NCBI GenBank assembly: GCA_020636915.1
Contig: JACJWV010000002.1
Coordinates: 124,001-188,000, forward strand
DNA length: 64,000 bases
Reading direction: 5' to 3'
DNA from: Nocardioides sp.
Lineage (GTDB): Bacteria > Actinomycetota > Actinomycetes > Propionibacteriales > Nocardioidaceae
Within the stretch, counting starts at the first letter, position 1; each line of letters begins with the position of its first letter. Below are positions 44,773-54,790 of the stretch, piece by piece. The notes beneath the pieces were generated by a model that did not search any database, had not been told where the DNA came from, and worked only from the letters and a program-made list of their open reading frames with translations. The translations under genes and the position numbers were made by a program.

Positions 44773-44836
44773 GGCACGGGTTTCGTCGGCCGGCCGACGA
44801 AACCCGTGCCGGGACGACAAAGCTTCGTCGTCCCGG
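44773..44836. terminator. 38-bp perfect palindrome followed by a 10-bp hairpin after gltA
   Basis: 44773-44810 is fully self-complementary: GGCACGGGTTTCGTCGGCC joined to its reverse complement. 44809-44836 pairs CCGGGACGAC with GTCGTCCCGG around an 8-nt loop. A degenerate copy of the first core (TCGGCCGGCCGATGAAAC) at 44849-44866 contains the start codon of the next gene. Confidence 0.8.
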
Positions 44837-44858
44837 CTCGGAATCTGTCGGCCGGCCG

Positions 44859-45476
44859 ATGAAACTCTCCCCGGCCGCGGTCGTCTTCGACCTCGGCAAC
44901 GTGCTGATCGACTGGGACCCCGCCGCGGCGATCGCGGCGGGGGTCGGGGAGGACGAGGCACGCCGGTTCATGGCGGCCGAGGACTTCGACTTCATGGCCT
45001 GGAACCACGGCCCCGACTCCGGAGGGTCGTGGGCGGAGGCCGAGGCGGAGGTATGCCGCACGCACCCGCACTGGGCGGAGCACGCCCTCTCCTACCGCCG
45101 GCACTTCACCGCCTCGCTGCTCGGCGAGGTGCCCGGGACGGCCGAGGTCGTCCGCGAGCTCCACGCGGCGCAGGTCCCCCTCCTCGGCCTGACGAACTGG
45201 TCGGCCGAGCTCTACCCGCACGCGCCCGAGCGCTTCGCCGTCCTCGCGCTGCTCGACCACGTCGTCGTGTCCGGCGAGGTCGGCGCGGCCAAGCCCGACC
45301 CGGCCGCCTACCGCGCCGTGATCGAGCGGGCCGGCGTACCGCCGGAGCGGCTGGTGTTCGTCGACGACAAGCAGGTGAACGTCGACGCCGCGGCCGCCCT
45401 CGGCATGGACGCGATCCGGTTCACCACTGCCGACGAGCTGCGCCGGCAGCTGCGCGAGCGCGGCCTGCCCGTCTGA
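44859..45476 (+). CDS. HAD-superfamily hydrolase (YihX-like)
   Basis: The 205-aa protein has HAD motif I VVFDLGNVLIDWD (the second Asp of DxD is replaced by Gly-Asn-Val, as in the YihX/alpha-D-glucose-1-phosphatase branch), motif II LTNWS, motif III AAKPDPAAY and motif IV FVDDKQVNVDAA. Probably a sugar-phosphatase; substrate not known. The ATG has no Shine-Dalgarno and lies in a copy of the upstream palindrome; no better start exists because the HAD core begins only nine residues later. Confidence 0.88.
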   Translation: MKLSPAAVVFDLGNVLIDWDPAAAIAAGVGEDEARRFMAAEDFDFMAWNHGPDSGGSWAEAEAEVCRTHPHWAEHALSYRRHFTASLLGEVPGTAEVVRELHAAQVPLLGLTNWSAELYPHAPERFAVLALLDHVVVSGEVGAAKPDPAAYRAVIERAGVPPERLVFVDDKQVNVDAAAALGMDAIRFTTADELRRQLRERGLPV

Positions 45477-45488
45477 CCGCTCCGGTCG

Positions 45489-48008
45489 CTACCTCGCCAC
45501 CCGGACCGTGCCGACGACGGCCCGGCCCCGGCTGGGGTCGACCCGGACCGTGACGCGGTCGAGCGAGGACAGCTGCCGCCGGCCGTCGGCGGTCGCCCGC
45601 AGGCGTGCGAGCGCCGAACCTCCGGGGCGGAGAGCGACCGATCCGCGGGCGAGCACCACCCCGTGGGCGCGGACGACGAGCGCCCCGCGTCCCGGCATCG
45701 ACGAGACGACCGCGAGCGACACCGTGGACCCCGCGACCCGTGCCGAACCCGCGAAGCCGGTCGTGGCCGAGCCGGGCTGCACGTTGATCGTCGCGGTCGA
45801 GCTGTTGTTGGTGCCGTTGGCGTCCGCGGACGTGGAGCTCACGGTGGCGGTGTTGTCGATCGCGACCGGCGTGGCCGTGCCCATGTCCTCGGTGCCGGTG
45901 CGGTCGTGCAGGCACAGCAGGTCGACGGTCGCGGACTTCGCGGTGCCGGTCGCGTTGAAGAGGCGGAACGCGCGCGCCTTCAGCCGCGGGTCGTTGCCGA
46001 GGTGCCGCACGCCGGCCGGCACGTCCCACGTGGCGACGACGCCCTTGGCGTCGTCGGGGCAGATCACCTGGAACTCGTCGCCCTCGGCCGCCGTGTGCCC
46101 GCTGACCGTCACGGTCTGCACCACGTGGGTGAGCAGCAGCTCGTGGGTGTGCCCGTAGACCGCGCCCACCGTCGTGTGCAGGCAGCGGACGCTGAAGGTC
46201 GCGGTGGTCGGCGACGAGACGTCGAGCGCGAACCGCCACTCACGCGGCGCCGACTGGTCGTGCTCGGACGCCGCCAGGGTCGCCGCACCGCCGGAGAGCG
46301 AGAAGCCCGGCACGATCGGCACGGTCCCGGTCGGGCAGGTCAGGGTCGCGCCCTGCCGGCCGGCCCCGAAGGCGCTCGTGGTGGTCACCAGGGTGGAGTC
46401 CGCGGCGAGCGGGTGCCGGTGCTGGTCGGCGTACCCGGTCTGGCGGTCGGCGGACTCGGTGCTGGCCGGGAGGCAGACGACGAACGCCTTGGCCTGCGCC
46501 CGACCGGTCGTCGGGTTCTGCACGACGGCCTTCCAGGTGCCGAGGGCCGTCGACTCCGAGCTGAGCACCTTCAGGTCGGTGAGCGCACCGGTGCCCTGGT
46601 CGATGTGGTCCAGGCGCACCGAGCCGTCGCTGAGGATGTCGCCCGCACCTGTGCACGCGACCGTGATGCTCCGGGTCTGGCCGGGCTCGAGGTCCACCTG
46701 CTGCTCGACCTTGTACGGCGTCAGCCAGTGGTAGGCCTGCGGGTGGGACGCCGGGCCGGCGCCCGCGACCGGGTTGGCGACGACCTTGATCCACAGGTCG
46801 ACGGAGCCACCGGCCGCCAGCGTCCCCACGGTGCAGGTGACGGTGCCTCCCGAGTTGCTGCAGCCCGGAGCGGCGGAGTCGAAGGTGACACCGCTGGGCA
46901 GCGGGTCGGTCACGACGACACCCGTGGCCGCGGACAGACCCACGTTCTGGACCTTCAGCGTGTACGTGACCGCGTCGCCCCCGTGCGGGGTCGAGGTCGA
47001 CGCGGTCTTGGTGACCTTGACGTCGGCCGGCCCCGACGGCGGCGGGGCCGTCGGCAGGCACACGCTGTCGGGGAAGAGCCGCTGATGGGTCTCGAAGTTC
47101 GAGGAGAACGACTTCGCGATCATCTGGCCGATCGTGTGGCCGACGGCCGCGATGTTCAGGGAGGCGTTGGGCGCGAGGATCGAGCCACCCCAGGCCGAGC
47201 CGACGTTCATCGTGACCGACGTGGCGTTGGGGAAGTTCCAGAGGACACCGGGCCAGCTCGCCATCAGGTCGTCGTTGGCCTGCTGGAAGCTCCCGCCGGT
47301 CTTGACCCACATCTGGCCGGTGATCGAGACGGTCGTGTCCGGGACGTTGACCAGCACCGTCGAGCCGGCCGGCACGTCGATGCCGATGTGCTTGCCGGAG
47401 CCGAGCTGGGCCGCCGTCATCGTGAAGACGTTGAGCGTCGGGTCCGTGCCGGTGAGCACGTTCGCGGCGTTGCCCCCGGTGGTGCCGGGCACCACGGTGC
47501 CGTTGGCCGTCGCGGCGCCCCACGTCGTGGACCGCGAGCGTAGGTCGGTGAACGCGGCGGCGAAGTCGATCGGGTTCGAGGCGAGGTAGCCGGTGCCGGC
47601 GCCGCCGTTGAAGTTCACGCCCGACTTCGGGGAGACGTAGGCGCTGCCGCGCTGCAGGTTGTAGGTGCCGTGGGTGCCGGCGACGACGATCGCCGCGGAG
47701 CCCGCGGGGAAGCCCGATGGGAGCCGGGTGCCGACCGTCATCCCGCCGGCGGTGTGGTTGCCGCCGTACGCGATGGCGCCCTCGGACTCCGAGCCGCGGG
47801 TGCCGTTGCCCTCGACGAACTCGGTCCACCCGGTCGCCGCCCCGAGCGGCTGGCTGGTCACCGTGCAGGAGGCCGCGGCGCCCGAGGCGGCTCCACCACC
47901 CGCGAGCGACACGGCGGTCAGCGACCCGAGCCCGCAGGCCAGGACGACGGCGAGCAACGACAGACGGCGCGCCGGAAGCGCGCGCAACGACGACCCAGAC
48001 CTGCGCAT
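45489..48008 (-). CDS. Large secreted choice-of-anchor-A protein with DUF11 domain
   Basis: The 839-aa protein has a long signal peptide (about 10-45). Residues about 55-310 form a choice-of-anchor-A domain (TEFVEGNGTRGSESEGAIAY, GGSILAPNASLNI, QMIAKSFSSNFETHQ). Residues about 330-415 form a DUF11/CARDB-like beta domain (ADVKVTKTASTS, GVVVTDPLPSGVTF). The remainder contains more beta-rich repeats, with a final domain rich in Arg and Val. Such proteins are surface or matrix components. No LPxTG or C-terminal membrane helix is seen, so it may be secreted. Role unknown. Confidence 0.8.
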   Translation of the reverse strand: MRRSGSSLRALPARRLSLLAVVLACGLGSLTAVSLAGGGAASGAAASCTVTSQPLGAATGWTEFVEGNGTRGSESEGAIAYGGNHTAGGMTVGTRLPSGFPAGSAAIVVAGTHGTYNLQRGSAYVSPKSGVNFNGGAGTGYLASNPIDFAAAFTDLRSRSTTWGAATANGTVVPGTTGGNAANVLTGTDPTLNVFTMTAAQLGSGKHIGIDVPAGSTVLVNVPDTTVSITGQMWVKTGGSFQQANDDLMASWPGVLWNFPNATSVTMNVGSAWGGSILAPNASLNIAAVGHTIGQMIAKSFSSNFETHQRLFPDSVCLPTAPPPSGPADVKVTKTASTSTPHGGDAVTYTLKVQNVGLSAATGVVVTDPLPSGVTFDSAAPGCSNSGGTVTCTVGTLAAGGSVDLWIKVVANPVAGAGPASHPQAYHWLTPYKVEQQVDLEPGQTRSITVACTGAGDILSDGSVRLDHIDQGTGALTDLKVLSSESTALGTWKAVVQNPTTGRAQAKAFVVCLPASTESADRQTGYADQHRHPLAADSTLVTTTSAFGAGRQGATLTCPTGTVPIVPGFSLSGGAATLAASEHDQSAPREWRFALDVSSPTTATFSVRCLHTTVGAVYGHTHELLLTHVVQTVTVSGHTAAEGDEFQVICPDDAKGVVATWDVPAGVRHLGNDPRLKARAFRLFNATGTAKSATVDLLCLHDRTGTEDMGTATPVAIDNTATVSSTSADANGTNNSSTATINVQPGSATTGFAGSARVAGSTVSLAVVSSMPGRGALVVRAHGVVLARGSVALRPGGSALARLRATADGRRQLSSLDRVTVRVDPSRGRAVVGTVRVAR

Positions 48009-48109
48009 GCGTGTCTACCCCCCAGTAGGCCCTGCAGGGCTCCACCGTGGCAGCACGCGGCGCCCCGTGCGCGGCTCGACCGCAGAATTGCGGGAATCTT
48101 GCGGAACGG

Positions 48110-49342
48110 TCAGGCGCGCTGGAGGCGGCGTACGTCGGGCGACAGCAGCGACAGCAACGCGGACCCGCCCATCACGCAGCCGACCACCACGAGCCAGCGG
48201 TCGAAGCCGACCGCAGCCGCGACCGGGCCGGCCAGGGCGAGCCCGACCGGGCGAGCCACGAAGGAGCCGACCAGGTCGAACGAGTAGACCCGGGCCAGCT
48301 TGTCCTCGGGGATGTTCTGCTGGATCGCGACCTGCCACTGGACGTCGAAGACCTGCAGGCCGAAGCCGTGCAGGAACGCGCCCACGAGGATCGGGGCGAG
48401 CTGGTCGCTGAAGGCCATCGCGAGTGGGAACGCCGCGGTGAGCGAGAGGAGCAGCGTGCCGACCAGCAGGCTGCGGCGCGGCTCCCAGCGCAGGCACACC
48501 AGGCCGCCGACCACGAACCCTGCCATCAGCGTGCCGAGCGCGAAGCCCCAGGCGGAGCGGCCGATCCCGTCGCCGACCACGATCGGGCCGAGCACCGACT
48601 GCGCCCCGCTGTAGAAGAGGTGGTAGAGCAGCGCCTGCCCGATGAGGAGCCACAGCCACGTGTGGCTCAGCACCTCCCGGAGACCCTCGCCGAGGTCGGC
48701 GAGGAACGAGGGCCGGACCCCGTCGGGCCGGGTGTGCGGCACGTCGAGGCGGGAGAAGCAGTACGCCGCCACCGCGAACGTCGCCGCGTCGACCGCGATC
48801 GCCCACCCCGAGCCCACCGCGGCCACGAGCACGCCGCCGAGGGCGAAGCCGACCACGCCGGCGCTGGTCTGCAGCACCCCACGCATGGCCACGGCCTTGG
48901 CGACCAGGCCGTTTGGCACCGTCATCCGCGTCATCGCCGACGACGACGGCTGGCTCAGCGCCCCCAGACAGCCGTTGAGGACGCCGACCGCGCCGAGCAC
49001 CGGGATCGTCGCCCAACCACCGATCAGGAGCACGGCGACCACGCCCTGCGTCAGCACGCACGCGGCCGCGGAGCCCTCCATCATCAGCTGCCGGGGCACC
49101 CGGTCGCCCAGGACCCCGCCGAAGAGCACGGTCACCACGTCGGCGAGCGCGAACGCCGCCACGACCAGGCCCAGGTCGGTCGCCGATCCCCCGAGGTCCA
49201 GCACGGCGAACGCCAGCGCGACCGGCGTGATGCTGTTGCCGAGCGTGCTCGTCGCGGACCCGATCACCAGGAACCGGAAGTTCCGGTGGCGCAGCGGCCG
49301 GTCCGGGCGCTCGGACTCCACCGGGGTCGACGTCGTGGTCAC
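48110..49342 (-). CDS. MFS efflux transporter (EntS/MFS_3-like)
   Basis: The 410-aa protein has about 12 membrane segments and starts with a soluble tail then RHRNFRFLVIGSATSTLGNSI, typical of MFS exporters of the EntS/macrolide-efflux type. GGVLGDRVPRQLMM is the loop 2-3 motif. The GTG at 49342 is preferred over a TTG 12 nt upstream because a TTGACG-17-TTGAAT promoter (49349-49377) places transcription start at or next to this GTG. The operator 49353-49383 covers this promoter, so the divergent MarR protein should repress it. Confidence 0.88.
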   Translation of the reverse strand: MTTTSTPVESERPDRPLRHRNFRFLVIGSATSTLGNSITPVALAFAVLDLGGSATDLGLVVAAFALADVVTVLFGGVLGDRVPRQLMMEGSAAACVLTQGVVAVLLIGGWATIPVLGAVGVLNGCLGALSQPSSSAMTRMTVPNGLVAKAVAMRGVLQTSAGVVGFALGGVLVAAVGSGWAIAVDAATFAVAAYCFSRLDVPHTRPDGVRPSFLADLGEGLREVLSHTWLWLLIGQALLYHLFYSGAQSVLGPIVVGDGIGRSAWGFALGTLMAGFVVGGLVCLRWEPRRSLLVGTLLLSLTAAFPLAMAFSDQLAPILVGAFLHGFGLQVFDVQWQVAIQQNIPEDKLARVYSFDLVGSFVARPVGLALAGPVAAAVGFDRWLVVVGCVMGGSALLSLLSPDVRRLQRA

Positions 49343-49352
49343 CCGGACATTC

Positions 49353-49383
49353 AATTCGCTGACGAACTATTCGTCAACGAATT
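49353..49383. promoter_or_regulatory. 31-bp near-perfect palindromic operator between MFS and MarR genes
   Basis: Arms AATTCGCTGACGAA and TTCGTCAACGAATT (14 bp, one mismatch) surround CTA. It overlaps the -35 and -10 of the minus-strand MFS promoter and lies immediately upstream of the MarR -10 (TAGGAT, 49389-49394), so one bound dimer could control both. Confidence 0.82.
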
Positions 49384-49400
49384 AACCCTAGGATGTTCCC

Positions 49401-49904
49401 GTGGAGAGGGACGACTGGGCCGACCGGCACGTCGCCCGCTGGCGCGACCACTGGATCGACGTGTCCTTCGAGGACGACGTCGAGGCCATCGTCGTGCGCA
49501 TCGGCCGGCTCACCAAGCACTTCCGCACGGTGAAGCAGGAGGCGCTCGTCGAGGTCGGGCTCCAGGACTTCGAGTACGACACGCTGCACCTGCTGATGAT
49601 CCGGGACACGCCCGGCCAGGCCAGCCCGTCGGCCCTGGCCGCCGACCTGGAGATCAGCAACGCCGGCATGACCGGCCGACTGGACGCCCTGGAGAAGGCG
49701 GGGTGGATCCAGCGCCGCGCCGCGGCCGACGACCGGCGCCGTGTCGAGGTCGAGATCACCCGCGCCGGCGCTGCCATCTGGCGCCAGGCGATGGAGCTGC
49801 GCGGCCGCGGTGAGGACCAGGTCGTCCACGTCCTCTCGGCCGACGAGCGCGCCACCCTGGCGCAGCTGCTGAAGAAGATGACGCTCAGCACCGAGGAGGA
49901 CTGA
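49401..49904 (+). CDS. MarR-family transcriptional regulator
   Basis: The 167-aa protein has the MarR winged helix: ASPSALAADLEISNAGMTGR is the recognition region and RRAAADDRRRVEVEITRAG is the wing. Flanking helices form the dimer interface. The GTG is 6 nt after TAGGAT, so the transcript is probably leaderless. It is divergent from the MFS exporter with a 58-nt gap that contains the palindromic operator; it most likely represses both genes until an effector binds. Confidence 0.92.
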   Translation: MERDDWADRHVARWRDHWIDVSFEDDVEAIVVRIGRLTKHFRTVKQEALVEVGLQDFEYDTLHLLMIRDTPGQASPSALAADLEISNAGMTGRLDALEKAGWIQRRAAADDRRRVEVEITRAGAAIWRQAMELRGRGEDQVVHVLSADERATLAQLLKKMTLSTEED

Positions 49905-50240
49905 GCACCTGGTGCGCGCCGCCTCGCCGATGGTCGAGCTTGTCGAGACCCCCGCAGCCTGCGTGGGGCGCTGGTGTCGGCGGGCTGCGGGCTGGGTCTC
50001 GGGTTGAGACCGACAGGCTGGCTACGCGGGTAGGGCGCCGCTCGGGCTGGCGCTACTTCCCGGCTTGCGGTCACAGCTGCGGATGGTGGAGTTCCTGACG
50101 CACCTGGTACGTCAGGGATTCCACCTTCCCTGCACTGCTGGAAGCGGGCTGCTGATCGTGACCCGATCGTGTCCAGAACCCTTGTGGACAAAGGGGTCTG
50201 AGCACCATCGACTGTCGGTGGCGAGTGCTTGAGTAGACCC
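49905..50240. other. Intergenic region with dispersed inverted repeats before the HNH gene
   Basis: About 336 nt without a gene. It contains GTCGAGCTTGTCGAGACCC (49933-49951), facing GGGTCTCGGGTTGAGACC about 40 nt later, and the inverted repeat 50085-50125 (arms GGTGGAGTTCCTGACG and CGTCAGGGATTCCACC, two mismatches). Both are likely repeat remnants or terminators. Confidence 0.6.
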
Positions 50241-51521
50241 ATGACCACCACCGCGACCACTGCCGGCGAGACATCCGCCGAGCAGGTGATCGCGGCCGCG
50301 ATCCACGAGCACGAGATCGAGACCGGTGCCGCGGTCCGCAAGCTCCAGCTCGCCGTGGAGTGGGTCCGGCTGCACCCCGGCGAGGAGGTCGACACCAGCG
50401 TCGAGTGGGGGATGCGGGAGCTGGAGATCGCCGGCGACGGTGCCCCCACGGTCGACGAGGGCGCGGTCGCGGAGTTCGCCCTCGCGATCGGGCACTCCAC
50501 CGACTCGGGTCGCCGCTACCTGGGGGACGCGGTGGAGCTGGCGTATCGGCTCCCGCGAATCTGGAAGCGAGTCTTGTCTGGGGAGGTGGCGGTGTGGAAG
50601 GCGCGGCGGATCGCCCAGGCCACGATGTCCCTCCCGCCCGACGGTGCGGCGGCCGTCGATCGGGCGCTGTACTTCGTGGCGAGGCGGTGCTCGTACGCGG
50701 AGATCGACCGGCAGGTGGAGAAGGCCCGCAAGGAGCACGACCCGGTCGAGACCGAACGCCGCCGCGCCGAAGCGGCGGAGAAGCGGCACGTGAAGACCCA
50801 CCTGGGGGCGATGACCTACGACGGGCTGGTCCCGATCACCGCGATGGCCGACGTCCCCGACGCGGTCGCGTTCGAGGACTACGTCGCCACCCAGGCCGCG
50901 GGGATGGACCCGGCGATCCCGCTGCAGGTGCGTCGCTCGATGGTCCTGGGCATGCTCGGCGGCCGGCACGGTGATGCGCCCGGTGAGGAGGGGTCGGCGC
51001 CGGGGGTGATGGTGTTCGTGCACACCCGCCCCGGCCAAGCGATGGTGGACGTGGACAACACCCTCTCGACCACCACCGTGGAGCAAGTGCAGGAGTGGTG
51101 CACCCGGGCCGGCACGAAGGTCACGATCCGCCCGGTGATCGACCTGGCCGAGGAGATGACCACCGACGCCTACACCCCCACCGAGCGGATGGTCGAGCAG
51201 GTCAAGCTCCGGTTCGGCGAGTGCCCGTTCCCCGGCTGCCACCGCCCCTCCCGCCCCGGCCACAAGGCCAAGCGGCGCAAGAAGCAGCCCGATGAACAGC
51301 AGCAGCAGCAGGAGCACGGGTCGGACCTGGACCACCGGCAGGAGTGGCCCGAAGGCAAGACGACCTCGTCGAACCTGTTCCCGCCCTGCCGGGGCCACCA
51401 CCGCCTCAAGACCAACACCTGTTGGACCTACGACTACGACCCGGGCACCGGGTTCACCTGGACCAGCCCCCTCGGCCACCGGTACACCGACCCCGGCAAC
51501 AGCCAGCGACATAGCGGCTGA
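50241..51521 (+). CDS. DUF222/HNH endonuclease-domain protein (13E12 repeat family)
   Basis: The 426-aa protein has an N-terminal DUF222 helical domain (about 20-290) and a C-terminal HNH nuclease region: CPFPGCHRPSRPGHKAK, then DLDHRQEWPEGKTTSSNLFP and CRGHHRLK. This arrangement defines the 13E12-type genes that occur in many copies in actinobacteria and are thought to be mobile or repeat-associated. A Gln/Glu-rich insert (QQQQQ, CAG-repeat DNA) lies inside the HNH part. The ATG at 50241 is favoured over an upstream TTG. Monocistronic. Confidence 0.9.
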   Translation: MTTTATTAGETSAEQVIAAAIHEHEIETGAAVRKLQLAVEWVRLHPGEEVDTSVEWGMRELEIAGDGAPTVDEGAVAEFALAIGHSTDSGRRYLGDAVELAYRLPRIWKRVLSGEVAVWKARRIAQATMSLPPDGAAAVDRALYFVARRCSYAEIDRQVEKARKEHDPVETERRRAEAAEKRHVKTHLGAMTYDGLVPITAMADVPDAVAFEDYVATQAAGMDPAIPLQVRRSMVLGMLGGRHGDAPGEEGSAPGVMVFVHTRPGQAMVDVDNTLSTTTVEQVQEWCTRAGTKVTIRPVIDLAEEMTTDAYTPTERMVEQVKLRFGECPFPGCHRPSRPGHKAKRRKKQPDEQQQQQEHGSDLDHRQEWPEGKTTSSNLFPPCRGHHRLKTNTCWTYDYDPGTGFTWTSPLGHRYTDPGNSQRHSG

Positions 51522-51664
51522 CCCCCACCCCGCCGGCAGGCACCGCGCCGGCGGGGACACGCCCATGCCCGCACGGTGCCGGGGTCGCAGAAGAGGAGAT
51601 CCTCCGGCACCTGGCGCTCACGAGCTCCGGTCTCCGGCGCTCGGATGGGTCCCGTCGATCTCAC

Positions 51665-52201
51665 TCAGTCGCCTGAGGTGCTCGACGGTCGGCGAGCTCC
51701 GCGACGACCCATGACCACCGTGTGGTCGCCGGCGCCGGGGCCGAGGACCTGCCACCCCTCCGAGGCGTAGAGGCGCCGCGCCGGGTCGGCGGGGTCCGCC
51801 GTCGTCTGGAGCAGCAACCGCTCCTGGGGTAGGCCACGCACGAGGGCCTGCATCAGCAGGCGCCCGGTCCCCCGGCCGCGTGCAGCAGCGAGCACGCCGA
51901 GGCTGACCACCTCGAAGTGCCCGCCGAGCCACGTCCGGGCGACCTCCGGCTCGAGGACCGAGGTCACGGGGTCGGTCCACCACTGTCCGAGGTCGCCCGT
52001 GTAACCGTAGGCGAAGCCGACCAGCCCCGCGTCGGCGTACGCGCGGGCGAGGCGGAACCCGGGGCGAGCGGTGTGCCGGTCCCAGACCTCCTCGCGCCAG
52101 GCCCGGTCGTCGGGGTGGTCGGGGAAGACCGCGCGGTAGATCGACCTGAGCTCGACAGCGTCGGCCACGGCGACCGACCCGTCGACCACGATGCGCACCA
52201 T
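51665..52201 (-). CDS. GNAT-family acetyltransferase
   Basis: The 178-aa protein has the GNAT core: strand with VVSLGVLAAARGRGTGRLLMQ for the acetyl-CoA pyrophosphate loop, followed by LLLQTTADPADPARRLYASEGW and a final beta strand. The ATG at MVRIVVDG gives a compact protein; the frame is open further upstream but with no supporting sequence. Substrate unknown. It is divergent from the HtrA gene with a 107-nt gap. Confidence 0.87.
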   Translation of the reverse strand: MVRIVVDGSVAVADAVELRSIYRAVFPDHPDDRAWREEVWDRHTARPGFRLARAYADAGLVGFAYGYTGDLGQWWTDPVTSVLEPEVARTWLGGHFEVVSLGVLAAARGRGTGRLLMQALVRGLPQERLLLQTTADPADPARRLYASEGWQVLGPGAGDHTVVMGRRGARRPSSTSGD

Positions 52202-52308
52202 GCCCGTGGTCCTACCCCCGCGGGAGGCCGGCAAGACCCGACGTCTTCTTCGGGGGGTGCCAGCGGTGTCTCAGCGTGGTCACAGGGTGCGACAACACAG
52301 TGGAGCGC

Positions 52309-53574
<1,266 letters not shown>

Positions 53575-53642
53575 CCTTCTCGGACGAGAAGGGCCAGGGC
53601 CCCACCTCACGCAGGTCCGTCTCCCGGCGTGGGGTGGGGCCC
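53575..53642 (+). terminator. Two consecutive hairpins after the HtrA gene
   Basis: 53575-53592 pairs CCTTCTC with GAGAAGG around GGAC. 53597-53642 pairs GGGCCCCACCTCACGC with GCGTGGGGTGGGGCCC (one U-G pair). Positioned just after the stop codon; probably terminates htrA and, in reverse, the GNAT gene. Confidence 0.8.
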
Positions 53643-53659
53643 ACCTTCGTCCGTGGGCC

Positions 53660-54790
53660 TCAGGGGGCCTCGATACGCCGGTCGCGACCTCCTTCGTCGG
53701 TCGCGCGGCTACTCGACCTGGCACGGCCTTCCGGCCCTCGCGAGCTCGGGCCGGACGTGCACATCTGGAACTCGCCCAGCCGCGCGACCGGCTCGAAGCC
53801 GAGCCGCTCGTTGACGGCGATCATGTGCGTGTTCGTCTCCGCGTTGTACGTCGACACCGTCGTGACGTCCGGCGCCTCGGCCTGCAGCAGCCGGAGGTTC
53901 TCGACCTTCACCGCCAGCCCGAGCCGGCGGCCGCGGGCGCGCCGGTCGACGAGCGTGCCCCACTGGTAGGCCCTCCCGGGCTCGTGGACGGTCGCCACCA
54001 CGTGGCTGAAGGCGACGACCTCGCCGTCGGGCGCGAGCGCCACCGCGTGGTACGACGTCCGCCCCTGCGCAGCGAGCAGCGCCTCCTGCTCCCGCACGAC
54101 CGCCGGGTCGGCGCTGGCGGGCTCGATCGCGAGCTCACCGGTCGGTGCCTCGGTCTCGACCAGCGAGTCGAGTCGGGCCCAGCCGGCGACGAGCTCCTCG
54201 GGGACCGGGCCGACGAAGGAGCGGAGCTCGTAGCCCGGGTGGTGTGCTGCCGCCTCCGCGGCCAGGTCCTCCAGCAGCCCCGCGGGCACCGGCAGCCGCA
54301 GCATCCGCTTCACGTCGCCCAGCGCGAGGTCGTAGCCGGCACGGCGGGCGAGCTCGCGCCCCGGCGAGCCCGCGCCCTCCGGGCCGAGGTCGTAGGGCCA
54401 GGCGACGCCGCCGACCAGGACCGTGCGGCCCCGCTCCACGGCGACCCGCTCGACGTGGGCGAGCATCGCGGCGCCGTACCCGCGCCGGGCGTGGGCGGGC
54501 GCGGTGTGCACCGCCACCTCCGCGCGGTCGAGGTTGTCGAGCATCGGGGTGCGTAGCCAGCCCACGCTGACGACCTCGCCGTCCACCCGGCCCGAGAACC
54601 CGGCCGACCAGGCGCGGCTGCCGGTGTCCTGCATCATCGCGCGGACCTCCTCCAGCTGCCAGGGCGCTCCGACGAGCTCGCCACAGGCCTGCTCTGCCGC
54701 GAGGTAGACACCGTGCCACTCGTCGAAGGCGTCGCGGTCGTGGACGTCGAGCGGCACGATCTCCAGCTCGGTCACCGGGGGTGGGTTCAT
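53660..54790 (-). CDS. Tandem-GNAT acetyltransferase, C-terminus extended by a dispersed repeat
   Basis: The 376-aa protein holds two GNAT folds: about 1-170 (AEVAVHTAPAHARRGYGAAM) and about 190-350 (WGTLVDRRARGRRLGLAVK, TYNAETNTHMIAVNERLGFE). Mycothiol synthase-like proteins have this layout, but the substrate here is unknown. The ATG overlaps the stop of the ABC-F gene (ATGA). The natural end seems to be near GEFQMCTSG; the last about 20-30 residues (Arg/Ser/Glu-rich) are encoded by the repeat at 53666-53718. Confidence 0.88.
   Translation of the reverse strand: MNPPPVTELEIVPLDVHDRDAFDEWHGVYLAAEQACGELVGAPWQLEEVRAMMQDTGSRAWSAGFSGRVDGEVVSVGWLRTPMLDNLDRAEVAVHTAPAHARRGYGAAMLAHVERVAVERGRTVLVGGVAWPYDLGPEGAGSPGRELARRAGYDLALGDVKRMLRLPVPAGLLEDLAAEAAAHHPGYELRSFVGPVPEELVAGWARLDSLVETEAPTGELAIEPASADPAVVREQEALLAAQGRTSYHAVALAPDGEVVAFSHVVATVHEPGRAYQWGTLVDRRARGRRLGLAVKVENLRLLQAEAPDVTTVSTYNAETNTHMIAVNERLGFEPVARLGEFQMCTSGPSSRGPEGRARSSSRATDEGGRDRRIEAP
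53666..53718. repeat. Dispersed CTCGATACGCC...GGCTACTCGACC palindromic repeat
   Basis: The element begins GGCCTCGATACGCC and ends GGCTACTCGACC, with an inner GTCGCGAC/GTCGCG stem. Elements of this form are familiar as dispersed repeats in actinobacterial genomes (from memory, not searched). It lies inside the 3' end of the tandem-GNAT gene. Confidence 0.65.

Noticed and set aside
45663..47543. 626-codon plus-strand open frame
   Set aside because: Antisense to the choice-of-anchor-A gene; composition typical of a shadow.
51295..51315. CAG trinucleotide run
   Set aside because: Short in-frame Gln tract in the HNH protein; too short to be a notable repeat.
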